DNA of 16,705 nt from Pleurotus ostreatus/Saccharomyces cerevisiae fusant (taxonomy: Eukaryota; Opisthokonta): contig JAMQCK010000745.1 of the NCBI GenBank assembly GCA_024196135.1, positions 1 to 16,705 of the forward strand, read 5' to 3'. Positions 1 to 8,091 of this stretch are shown here, one piece after another. The translations under genes were made by a program, and so were the position numbers. The notes below the pieces were generated by a model. It worked only from the letters and a program-made list of their open reading frames with translations. It was not told the origin of the DNA and did no database searches. Position 1 is the first letter of the stretch. Each line of letters begins with the position of its first letter.

Positions 1-2370
1 CCCTCGACACCCAAGTTGAGGCTCGCGCCACCCGCTCCTCCTACCCCGCGCACCGCAATGGAGCCGCCTAGGCCTCCTCCCCCGCCTGCACGCCCCGCAC
101 CCGCACCCTCGCCATCGGCACCGGCACCGGCCGCAAAGGCGTCGAAGCCTAAGCATAATAAGCCTGCTCCGCCTCCGCCGCCACCTCCAGGTCGTCCGAA
201 CAGGCAGAATGTGCGTCCCCAGAAGGCGCAGACGAGCGGGATGAACACGAACGACCTGATCATGTGCCGGAATGCGCTGAAGAAGTTGAAGGCGCATAAG
301 CGCGCAAAAGCCTTCCTCAAGCCGGTCGACCCTGTCCGGGATCTTGCGCCGAAGTAGGTGGTCAAAGAGTTGGTATGGTGCCGCTTGCTAACGGCCCTCC
401 AGATATTTCGATATTATCAAGAACCCGATGGACCTTGCGACGATGGAGATCAAGCTCGAGCAAGGTCACTATGCGGATAGGAACGCATTCCGCAAGGACT
501 TCGAGCTCATGATCAAGAATGCGAAGACATACAACCCTCCTGGGTCCTTCGTGCATATGGAAGCGATCAACCTCGAGACGTTCTTCGAGAAGCGTAAGTC
601 CGCCTCAGAATCGTTCTCTCTCTATGCTCACTTCCTCCTTAGACTGGGCAGCAATGACCAGGACACTTGCAGGCAGAGAGCAGGATGCTAATCTCCGTGC
701 CGAGCAGGCCCATCCTCCCCCTGTGCCACGCACGGTGATTACCGGTCCTCGTAGGATATCTGCACCTCGTCCAGTATCTCCTGCACCCGCAGCCGCGGCG
801 CCAGCCACGCCTGCAGAAGCCAAACCTCGCCCAACCATCAAGCTCAAACTTGGTGGCGCGAGCAAGCCTGCGGTTGAGACTCCTGTCAAGAAGTCCCTCA
901 AGGCGAAGGCGAAAGCTCGCGCTGCTCCATCCGACGTTCCTACCGATCCACCACCTCCGTACGAGGACGATGGCACGGGCGACCTTCTCGAGGAGGTGCT
1001 CGCTGTCGAGCAGGAGCGCGAGCAGCAACGGGAGCAGGAGAGGGAGCAGAGGCGAGAGCAGAAGCGCTCTGCACCTCCAGGCAAGCGGAAGAAGTCGCCG
1101 GATGCGCTTGACGAGGATGAGATCCTCGAGTTGGCGTCGCCCGCGAAGAAGGAGCGGCGTGCACCGTCACCTGCGCCTGCTCCTGTATCGACGCCTCGTC
1201 CGACTATCAAGATCAAGCGCGAGAAGCCTCCTGCACCCTCTCCCCGTACCATCTCCGCTCCGCGGCAAGTGCAGGCGGCGCCTGTACACGCTCCTGCACC
1301 GGCTCCAGCTCCAGCTCCGGCACCACCCTCACCTGCCCCTGTTCCAGTAGCCACCCCCTCCCGTCCTGCACCAGCACCCCCCGCCACCCCCGCCGTCGCA
1401 TCCCTCAAGGGCAAAGAGCGACAGGTCTCTTCGCACCCTCCCTCGCATCCTCCTTCTCGTGCTCCGTCAAGAGCAGCCTCGCATGCCACCGGGCCAGGTC
1501 CCTCTACCCCTAGTGGACCGAGGACGACGGTGTATGCGGCCACGCCCATCAATGAGAAGAAGTGTCGCGAGGTGCTCAAGACGCTCTCCAAGTCGGAGTT
1601 CTATCCTATCTTCGCCCAGCCTGTCGACCCTATACGGGATGGTTGTCCTACGTGCGTTTATCCTTTCAATGCCTATGTTGTTGCTTACACCACCTCAGAT
1701 ACTACACCGAGATCGAACATCCTATGGACTTCTCCACGATGGGCAAGAAGCTCACGGAGGGCAAGTACCAGACGATGGAGGATGTCCGCAAGGACGTCGA
1801 GCTCATCTTCAAGAACTGCCGCAAGTTCAACCCGGTGTCGACGTTCCCGACGCAGTGTGCGGACAATGTTGAAGCACTGTTTAAGAAGGAGTGGGCGAAG
1901 GCGATGGAGAAGAAGCTGTCGTACTCGGAGAAGCGAGGGTTGCAGTCGGTCCTTCGGGACCTCAAGACCCATCCATCGTGCGTTTGCGTGGGCTGCATTG
2001 CCGAGAACCTGGCTAACAATTTTCTAGATACTTCATCTTCTCCGAGCCCGTCGACCCCGACCTCCTGGGCATCCCGACGTACTTCAAGATCATCCCGAAG
2101 GAGAAGGCGCGCGACCTGCGGACGATCCAGCAAAAGCTCGACGCGGACAAGTACGACACCGTGCAGGCGTTCGAGGCGGACTTGGAGCTCATGATCCAGA
2201 ACGCGCTCACGTTCAACGGGGAGACGTCCGAGGTCGGGCAAGCGACGCTGCGCATGCGGGACGGCATACGGTCGGCGATGGCGAGCTTCCGGGCGAAGGG
2301 GACGAAGCGGAAGGACGGGGGAGAGAAGGGGAGCTCGCAGCCGGCGAAGAAGATGAAGATGTCTGCGTGA
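1..2370 (+). CDS. TAF2: Triple-bromodomain C-terminal part of probable TFIID subunit TAF2 (5' partial)
   Basis: Exons are 1-353, 403-593, 643-1651, 1699-1977 and 2028-2370, giving 724 residues with an open left end. Every junction restores frame, and branch-like CTAAC is visible in introns 1 and 4. After a Pro/Ala-rich segment come three bromodomains at about residues 84-185, 485-585 and 595-690. Bromodomains 1 and 2 have the NPMD/HPMD ZA-loop motif. All three keep the acetyl-lysine-contacting Asn (KTYNPP, RKFNPV, LTFNGE). The linker between 1 and 2 is disordered, with Glu/Arg/Gln and Ala-Pro runs. The tail is Lys-rich and NLS-like. From memory, basidiomycete TAF2 proteins carry bromodomains after an M1-aminopeptidase-like body. 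That body is off the window, so the TAF2 name is inference; an unrelated multi-bromodomain nuclear protein is the alternative. If it is TAF2, it would help TFIID bind core promoters and acetylated histones. Confidence 0.72.
1008..1067 (+). repeat. Glu/Arg/Gln-rich low-complexity coding run
   Basis: Within exon 3 of the bromodomain gene, twenty codons encode almost only E, Q and R in an EQER/EQRR-like pattern. It would form a charged helix or disordered spacer in the linker between bromodomains 1 and 2. The antisense strand is open here because of the codon bias, not because of a second gene. Confidence 0.8.
1290..1325 (+). repeat. Ala-Pro dipeptide repeat in coding sequence
   Basis: Twelve consecutive codons alternate Ala and Pro, followed by a longer Pro/Ala/Val-rich stretch to about 1392. 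It is an extended disordered linker before bromodomain 2. The repeat is imperfect at the nucleotide level (mixed third bases), so it is old or under coding selection rather than a fresh microsatellite. Confidence 0.8.
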
Positions 2371-2537
2371 ATGTTGTGTATTATAGTCAGTTATTAGCGT
2401 ACATACAGTAATTTGGGACTGGACAGTAGTGCTCGGTCGTATAGAGAAATGTCGAACAATGGGATTCGTTGTGTACAGTAGCAAAGAAATAGATGCCTGT
2501 GCGCGATCGAGGGCTGTGCATAGATGGCTTCTTACAT

Positions 2538-2616
2538 GGCCGCCTGGCGTAATGGCAACGCGTCTGACTACGATTGGGTAATCAGGAGATTGCAGGTTCG
2601 ACCCCTGCGGTGGTCA
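2538..2616 (+). tRNA. tRNA-Arg (anticodon ACG) with a 7-nt intron
   Basis: The full cloverleaf folds. The acceptor stem 2538-2544/2609-2615 has seven pairs, two of them G-U. The D stem is 2547-2550/2558-2561. The anticodon stem is 2563-2567/2582-2586, with one U-G pair. The T stem 2592-2596/2604-2608 is perfect around a TTCGACC loop, and the discriminator is A2616. The anticodon loop is CT-ACG-A then A, interrupted after position 37 by TTGGGTA (2574-2580), the canonical eukaryotic tRNA intron site. The A and B boxes (TGGCGTAATGG, GGTTCGACC) are intact. The mature tRNA would be 72 nt before CCA. The ACG anticodon becomes inosine-reading and decodes CGN arginine codons. The intron boundaries are ambiguous by one A. 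Confidence 0.9.
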
Positions 2617-2642
2617 ATAAAAGAGCATATATCCGTCTATGC

Positions 2643-2647
2643 TTTTT
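2643..2647 (+). terminator. RNA polymerase III T-run terminator of the tRNA gene
   Basis: TTTTT lies 26 bp after the tRNA 3' end, and a T7 run follows at 2675-2681 as a possible back-up. A run of four or more Ts on the coding strand is the standard Pol III stop; no earlier run exists after the tRNA. Confidence 0.7.
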
Positions 2648-2848
2648 GCCTGTCACAAGGGCTGAGCGCCGACCTTTTTTTATGGGTTTCCAGGTGACTG
2701 TAGGATGTGTGGTCCCGAGGTGACCCCTCAAGCGCTGCGTGCAATTTATGTAAGTTATGGTCATCGTTTGTGTGAGTGACGCGGGGACTGTCACGCGAGC
2801 CGGAGGAGCTGCTCTTGCCTCCGTCGATCACTAGCCAGCCGGTTTTCG

Positions 2849-3412
2849 ATGTCGTCCGCTCTGTTGCAACGGGTGCGCGCCCCGCCTGCGCTTCGCGTCG
2901 CGCAGACGTCCGTGCGCCACTACGCCCGCGCCGAGCCCAACACCGGCGACCCCAAGAAGGAGCACATCCGCCGCGCGCTCTACCCCAGCACCATCCGCAA
3001 CAAGCCCACGCCCACGGGCACCTACCGCCCCGACGTCGCCCGCGCCCTCCTCCGCGCCGTCCCCCACACGCACGCGCACGAGGTCATCGAGCGCGCGTGG
3101 CTGCTGCACAAGCGGCACGTCCGCAAGGCGCGCGACGCGGAGCTCGCGCGCAAGTTCCGTTGCATGCAGGAGGCGATGGACGAGCTCGAGCGGATTGCGC
3201 CGCATCTGCATTTGGAGGCGAACAAGCGGGAGGACCCGCGCGCGAGGAGCAAGGCGGAGATGGAGAGGCTGAAGGAGCTGTCGACGCCGCAGGCAAGGGC
3301 GCTGGACGCACGGATACGCGGCCTCTTCCCGCGCGAGCTCAAGGTCCCGACAGAGACGCCGTCTCGGACGGGGTGGAACTACGAATGGGAGCCGTTCCAG
3401 CGTCCGACGTAG
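2849..3412 (+). CDS. MRPL28: Mitochondrial large ribosomal subunit protein mL40
   Basis: A single-exon ORF of 187 aa. The N-terminus is Arg-rich without acids (MSSALLQRVRAPPALRVAQT) and reaches an RHYA cleavage-like site near residue 25, a good mitochondrial targeting signal. The mature part has features I associate with the MRP-L28/mL40 family: RRALYPSTIRNKPTPTGTYR, then ERAWLLHKRHVRKARD, a helical CMQEAMDEL segment and a C-terminal WNYEWEPF. It would be a component of the mitoribosomal large subunit. It is basic and coiled in the middle. The start is the first ATG after the tRNA region, and the targeting signal begins right there. The gene converges on CSN2 with 106 bp between the stop codons. 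Confidence in the family is good but rests on memory of motifs, not on a search. Confidence 0.82.
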   Translation: MSSALLQRVRAPPALRVAQTSVRHYARAEPNTGDPKKEHIRRALYPSTIRNKPTPTGTYRPDVARALLRAVPHTHAHEVIERAWLLHKRHVRKARDAELARKFRCMQEAMDELERIAPHLHLEANKREDPRARSKAEMERLKELSTPQARALDARIRGLFPRELKVPTETPSRTGWNYEWEPFQRPT

Positions 3413-3414
3413 AG

Positions 3415-3462
3415 GTGCGTATCTGCGCTCGACCTTCGATACTTTGACTGAATGCAATACAG
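3415..3462 (+). other. Probable 3'-UTR intron of the mL40 gene
   Basis: Two bases after the mL40 TAG stop (3410-3412) comes a GTGCGT donor. A pyrimidine-poor but typical ATACAG acceptor ends at 3462, with a TGACTGA branch-like sequence between them. Length (48 bp) and donor match the coding introns of neighbouring genes. The stop codon lies upstream, so splicing would not change the protein. Confidence 0.55.
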
Positions 3463-3518
3463 GATGGGTTGCGACGTTGCGGATATACAGTACAGAGCAA
3501 GAGATTGGATAGCTACAA

Positions 3519-5532
3519 TTACATCCACTGGCGCTCTTCTCTCATCGAGAATGGGTCTCCACTCATCATCATCTGCGCCCCCTCGTTCTGCCGTGCCGCG
3601 GTCTTGCCCACTACTGCACCGTGGACCGACTCCAGCGTCTCTGTCCACTTCTGCAACGCAGCGTACCGCTTCTTCTCGAGGCTCTGCCTGAAGGATGTAT
3701 TGTGAGTGAAATTCTTTTCACGGAAGGGTGTGCATACTTCTTGTCAAGCTCCAACCGCATGCCAACCTGGTCAATGCGGCCATCCACCTTGCCCTCCAAA
3801 ATTAACCCTATCAGCAACTCCTCGACCTCCTCTACGTCCACGTTCAGTTGCTGTGGTCAGAATGAGTATGTGTGAACCAGGGTTTGATCTCTTCGCATAC
3901 CTTCGCCAAGAAGACCAACTCCAATCGAGTATACGGCTTGATGAGGTCGATCAAGTACTGCGTCCGCAAACTCCGCAAGAGCTCGCCGATGTACTGCTTG
4001 ATGAACGGGTCGCCCATGATCGTCGCGGCGTTGTCTGCAAGTAATCTCAGCTACAGCAGGCGGTGCACGAATTGGAATTGCCCGTCGACGCACCTTTCAG
4101 AATCTTCTCCGCCGCATGTACCTCTCGCCGCTGGTACGCGTCGACCAGGTCCGTCATCGCCTTGATCTCGGGGTCGTTCTTATACGGCTTCGTCTCCTGA
4201 CTGTCGAAGGGGTTGACCTCCGCGCCCGTGAGCATGTTCGCCAGCACGAGGTATTTGAGGACCTGGATGCGCTGCAGCGAGCCCGCCTCGTCGTAATTGC
4301 GAAACGAGTCGAAAAAGTCCGAGTACGCCTTGCTCCATTGTCCTGCAATCATACTATTAGCATACCGTCCCCCAATACCCTGCATGAACACCACGCACGC
4401 TCTCCCATCCACATCTTGCCCCCGCACTCCTTGATGACGCCCATAATCCTAGGATGCGGGATAGCAGAGCGCACCGCGTTCGTGGCGTTGTAGATCTCCT
4501 TCAGCTTCTTGAAGTTCCGCGTCTCGTTGTACATCTGGATCTCGAGGGCGTAGATCTCGAGCAGCTGAGTGCCACGCTGCGACTGGTCGTCCTCGCCGCC
4601 TTGCGAGGCGTTGTGCAGATCGCGGATGAGCTGGGTGGGGGAGGTGGTGTGATCAGATGGGTAGGAAAGAGGTAAGGATGCCTTTGAGACGCACCTTGGA
4701 TAACCGGCCGTACTCCTTCTTATCGAGCCACAACTTGGCCAGCTTGAGGTTCGTTTTGACGGATAGACGCTGTACAAAGCCACTATATCAGCACTCACTC
4801 TCATCCCCACCTCACACCCCTCACCCCAACCCTCTCCCCTCGCACACACGCACCTCATTCTTCGCCTCAATCAACGCGTCCTTCGTCACATTGTAGAACT
4901 TCTCCAAAATATCAACCTCCACAGGCCCGCCCTTCCCGCCGCCCACATAGTCTAGGATGCCGTTGATCGTCTTCTCCGAGTAGTTGCGCGTCACCGCGGA
5001 CTTTGTGTACTTTAGGAGCTGCGAGTAGGTCTTCAGGGCCTCCTCCGGGCGGTGTAACACAAGAAATAGAAGCTTTGTGCACTGTTTCAGGGCTTTGAAG
5101 CCCCTGTAGAGTAAAAGGATTGAATGCGTGAGCAGGACGTTCGCCACTAAGGTAAACGAGCACGCGCACCAGTCGCCCATCTCCTGCTCCTGGTCGACGA
5201 TCGCGCGGAATTCCTTCAGTGCTTCTTCGGGGTCGTCCTCTTTCTTTGCTGGTGGGGCGATGGGTTAGGTGTAAGGGATGAGAGGGGAGGGTAGATCGCC
5301 ACGCACACTTGGCGCGGTAGTACATGTTCTCGACGTCCGCGGCGCCGGCGTCATTGTCGTCGTCGCCATCGGAGTAGTCGAAGCCGTAGTCCTATCGTTC
5401 GTTTAGTATTCTCTCGGTAGAGCATGGATATACGTTAGACAATGACACGCATATGTGATTAGGCGCCCAAAGAACAAGGGCACGCACCTCGTCGTCGGAT
5501 CCTTGCATGTAATCGGCATCATCGTCATCCAT
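3519..5532 (-). CDS. CSN2: COP9 signalosome complex subunit 2
   Basis: Ten exons on the minus strand: 5532-5488, 5391-5307, 5248-5170, 5103-4854, 4769-4695, 4630-4399, 4342-4094, 4034-3901, 3850-3738, 3687-3519; 476 aa. All junctions keep frame. Landmarks are an acidic start, [94 protein letters not shown] and the PCI winged-helix part with GRIDQV (about residues 300-420). These match CSN2 across eukaryotes. CSN2 is a TPR/helical-repeat plus PCI scaffold of the nuclear COP9 signalosome, which removes Nedd8 from cullins; CSN2 contacts the cullin-RBX module. The C-terminus has about 25 residues beyond the animal end, rich in Met and Gln. Intron 1 (96 bp) is the longest in the gene. Confidence 0.96.
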
Positions 5533-6144
5533 GGTGGGCAGTTAGTGGTGTGGGCGGGTAGAGATCTGAGTTGAGGGGTTGGTTGAGAGGAGAAAGGTGG
5601 GAGGTGGTGGGGAATGTGGCTGCGAGGTGGTGGGAGGCCGCGCCAAAGTCGAGGGCGCGCACGCCACAAACGCGACACGCGTCTGCGCGCGCTTCGGCGA
5701 TGGCCGAAAAGTTCAACATGAACACATATCTCGCTTGCCTTGCAAAGCTGCACCCAAGCACTGGTAGTCACTACCAGTCCCGCGACATGAGCAAGAGATT
5801 TTTCGCAAGAGAATAGCTGTCGTCAAGATGGCAGCAAGTCAAACGGGAAATGGAAGAATGTGTGAAAGAAGAGAAGCAGAAAGCATTGGCAGAAAGATTA
5901 GCGAAAGAGTGTCGGAGATGAGAACACAAGGGAATGAAGGGAGCGAGTTTACTAACCATAGAGCGCACTCAAGGAGGTTCACTGCCTAGCAGTCAAACAA
6001 TCGTAATTCACACGTATGATGAGAAGGTATGCAGCAGATTGCATTGAGGGAGAAGATACATGATACAATGCGACGACCTAGTCTAATGTCCAATGAATCC
6101 CGAGTCAAGTACGAGAACACACAACCCTAGAGCTAAGCCGTAAC
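5533..6144. other. CSN2 upstream region and lectin 3' flank, no gene
   Basis: This is the region between the CSN2 start and the end of the downstream-facing lectin gene. It holds a tandem 11-mer GAGGTGGTGGG (5601-5611 and 5624-5634), an MCB-like ACGCGT (5677-5682), CpG-dense sequence at 5640-5700 and an inverted repeat at 5760-5778. No TATA box is evident, consistent with a housekeeping promoter. A 38-codon ORF (5700-5816) on the plus strand has no recognisable features. Confidence 0.6.
5760..5778. repeat. Perfect 8-bp inverted repeat with a 3-bp spacer
   Basis: ACTGGTAG-TCA-CTACCAGT, about 230 bp upstream of the CSN2 start codon. It could be a dimeric transcription-factor site or a chance dyad; no second copy was seen in the window. 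Confidence 0.75.
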
Positions 6145-7111
6145 TTAGTTCCAGATCTGGTTGGTGTTGCCGTCCGTGCAGGTCCAGGTCTGCATGAGCT
6201 TGCCGTTGTCGAGGATGCCGCCGGTCAAGTCGAGGCACTGGCCCTTGCTCTCAACAGCGAGGCGGTTGTCGTCGGTGTAGTACCACGACTGCTGCGCGAG
6301 GCCGGTGTAGCACTGCCAGAGCTTCATGCCCGCGCCGTTGGCGAAGCTCTCGCCGGCGTCGAGGCAGAAGTTCGTGCCCGCGAGCTTGACGGCGGTGCTG
6401 CCGCGGGAGAGGACCCACTTCTGCGCGCTCGAGCCGTTGCAGTCGTAGATGTCGACGGGCGTGCCGTTCGCCTGCACGTTGCCCTGGACGTCGAGGCACT
6501 TGCCGGTGTTGCCGTTCGGGTGGAGGGCCTGGCCGGTGGATGAGGGCGGGGTCACGGGCGTTGTGCTGCCCGACGGCGCGGTGACGGTCCACTTCTGGTT
6601 GGTGTTGGCGTCGCTGCACTGCCAGGTCTGGGTAGGGGCGCCGTTGCCGAGGACGCCGTCGCGGAGGTCGAGGCACTCGGCGCCGGTGCCGACGGAGTAG
6701 TGCTGCGTGGCCGAGTTGTAGGTCCACTGCTGTTGGGGCAGGTTGTCGTAGCACTGCCAGATCTTCATGGAGACGCCATCGCCGACTGCACAAATTGTGA
6801 GAAGATGTTAAAAACGATGAAGTCGAATACTCACTGTTCGAGCCAGCGTCAAGGCACATCTGGGTGCCGTTGAGCTGGAAGCGCTTCTGGTCGTTGTTCA
6901 AAATCCACGCCGGGGTGCTCGCCGACTTGACCGTGCAGTCAAAGATGTCGACGGCCGCGCCGTTGCTCGTGCCCGAAGCGCCGAGGCAGAAGTTGGTGTT
7001 GCCGTTCGGGTGGATGTAGACGGTGCTGCCCGACGCCGTCGTCGTCGTCTGACGCGGGAACGGCTTGGCGAGTGCGGCCGGAAGAAGGGCGAGGAGGACG
7101 ATGGAGAACAT
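6145..7111 (-). CDS. Secreted lectin with two ricin-B-type beta-trefoils (copy 1, two exons)
   Basis: Exons are 7111-6835 and 6785-6145 (one 49-bp intron), 305 aa. Residues 1-15 (MFSIVLLALLPAALA) are a signal peptide. Two beta-trefoils follow, about 31-160 and 178-305, joined by a Ser/Thr/Pro/Gly linker. QxW-type repeats fall at W113, W158, W216, W260 and W304; the first repeat has PAW (W69) in place of QxW. Paired Cys in CLG/CLD motifs and NGT/NGS glycosylation sequons (N81, N199, N209) fit a secreted carbohydrate-binding protein. No catalytic domain and no ricin A-chain-like part is present, so it is a lectin or CBM13-like protein, with galactose/GalNAc-type glycans the family's usual ligands. 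Its tandem partner starts 2.1 kb upstream. The ATG follows a 37-nt leader with no G on the mRNA strand. Confidence 0.92.
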
Positions 7112-7249
7112 GTTGATTGTTGGTGGGTGGTGTTGGGTGGTGGTGAAGCTTGGTGAAGTGGCGAAGCTTGAGGCCTTGAGGAGCGCTGATGAGTGTGGCG
7201 AGTGCTGGAGGAGCTGAGGATGCTGGAGAATTGAGGTACGCTCGGCCGC

Positions 7250-7257
7250 CTTTTATA
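7250..7257 (-). promoter_or_regulatory. TATA box of lectin copy 1
   Basis: TATAAAAG on the minus strand, about 140 bp before the ATG. The tandem copy has the same GGTATAAAA context, so the element is shared by both paralogs and suggests a regulated, strong promoter. Confidence 0.7.
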
Positions 7258-8091
7258 CCTCGAGGCGACGATTCGGGTAGGCGAGATGTCTTGAAGGTGA
7301 GGTGAGTCATAGACGCGTTGCTAGGATGGCGGGCAGTGCACAGACGCGAAAAGTCTTGGAAGTGAACTGAGATATTGCAGGTAGCGACCGAAGTCTAAGA
7401 CTATAGGCATGAGAGGCAGTGTAAGGCGAGATATTGGGCTAGACCCGTCGTTTTCATTAGATAGCTTGAGCGGGGGGCAGCGAGAAGAAAGACAATTGCA
7501 AGAAGTGCCGACTAATATAGGACATAGCCTAGCGATAGAGCTTGGCAGGAGGAAGAAGCGCATGTTCGGATGCGAGGGCGTCAGGTATTTGGCAGCAGGC
7601 GGTGGTTCGAACGAGGACTGGCGCATTCTGTATAAAGCGATGCGCCAGCACACCCGACGGCGAACGGACACATGCCTGACTTCATGACAATTTGGACGTG
7701 ATGCACAGCGGCGCCGCGCAGAATGAGGCAGTATAATGTCGATGACATGGTGGTCGACGCTGGGAAGGAGTGAACTCATTACCAGATTTGGCATGGCTAC
7801 GATGGACCCATACGATCAAATACGTACAAATAGTCAGTTCGAGCTCGGCACGCAAAACGCAGGAATTGGTTCAAGTCGTTAACTTCTTACTAAGGAATCG
7901 TACAATACATGAATGTGGTAGGCACATGAGTGTCGGTCGTAAGGTAAGATAAGTCCAAGTGATACAAGTCCATGAATACACGGTTAAGGGTTCAGTAATG
8001 TCAGGTCCGAAGTCCTGCCACCAGCGCATAGTCCAGGGGAGCGCATAAGTACAGTGGGAAGGGTCAGTGACGTAGGAGTCAGCAACGCCGC
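7258..8091. other. Lectin copy 1 upstream region and copy 2 3' flank, no gene
   Basis: The open frames here (for example 7321-7794 minus) have no recognisable domain and non-protein-like composition. The region holds short sequences shared with the copy 2 promoter: GGCAGTGC (7332-7339), CTTGGAAG (7355-7362), the palindrome at 7392-7402 and the 12-mer at 7684-7695. I see nothing else in it. Confidence 0.6.
7392..7402. promoter_or_regulatory. Palindromic element AGTCTAAGACT upstream of lectin copy 1
   Basis: Perfect 5-bp arms around a central A, 280-290 bp upstream of the ATG. The core GTCTAAGAC recurs at nearly the same distance in the copy 2 promoter. A binding function is inference. Confidence 0.4.

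Noticed and set aside
605..1591. 328-codon open frame on the minus strand
   Set aside because: It is antisense to the Pro/Ala and Glu/Arg-rich exon of the bromodomain gene. Its Gly/Ser/Ala/Arg composition is the mirror of those repeats and it has no domain.
1702..2484. 260-codon open frame on the minus strand
   Set aside because: It is antisense to bromodomains 2 and 3, crosses two well-supported introns of the plus-strand gene and has no recognisable family.
2831..3457. 208-codon open frame on the minus strand
   Set aside because: It is antisense to mL40, its Arg/Leu-rich composition reflects GC-rich codons, and the plus strand gives a clear mitochondrial protein.
5700..5816. 38-codon plus-strand ORF starting MAEKFNMNTYLACL
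   Set aside because: It lies in the CSN2 upstream region, contains the 5760 dyad and has no domain or homolog I recognise; transcript or conservation evidence would be needed.
7590..7640. tRNA-like B-box GGTTCGAAC
   Set aside because: The flanking bases do not form a T stem and no D arm or acceptor stem can be folded around it.
7321..7794. 157-codon minus-strand ORF upstream of lectin copy 1
   Set aside because: There is no domain, the composition is unlike a protein, and it overlaps the promoter elements of lectin copy 1.
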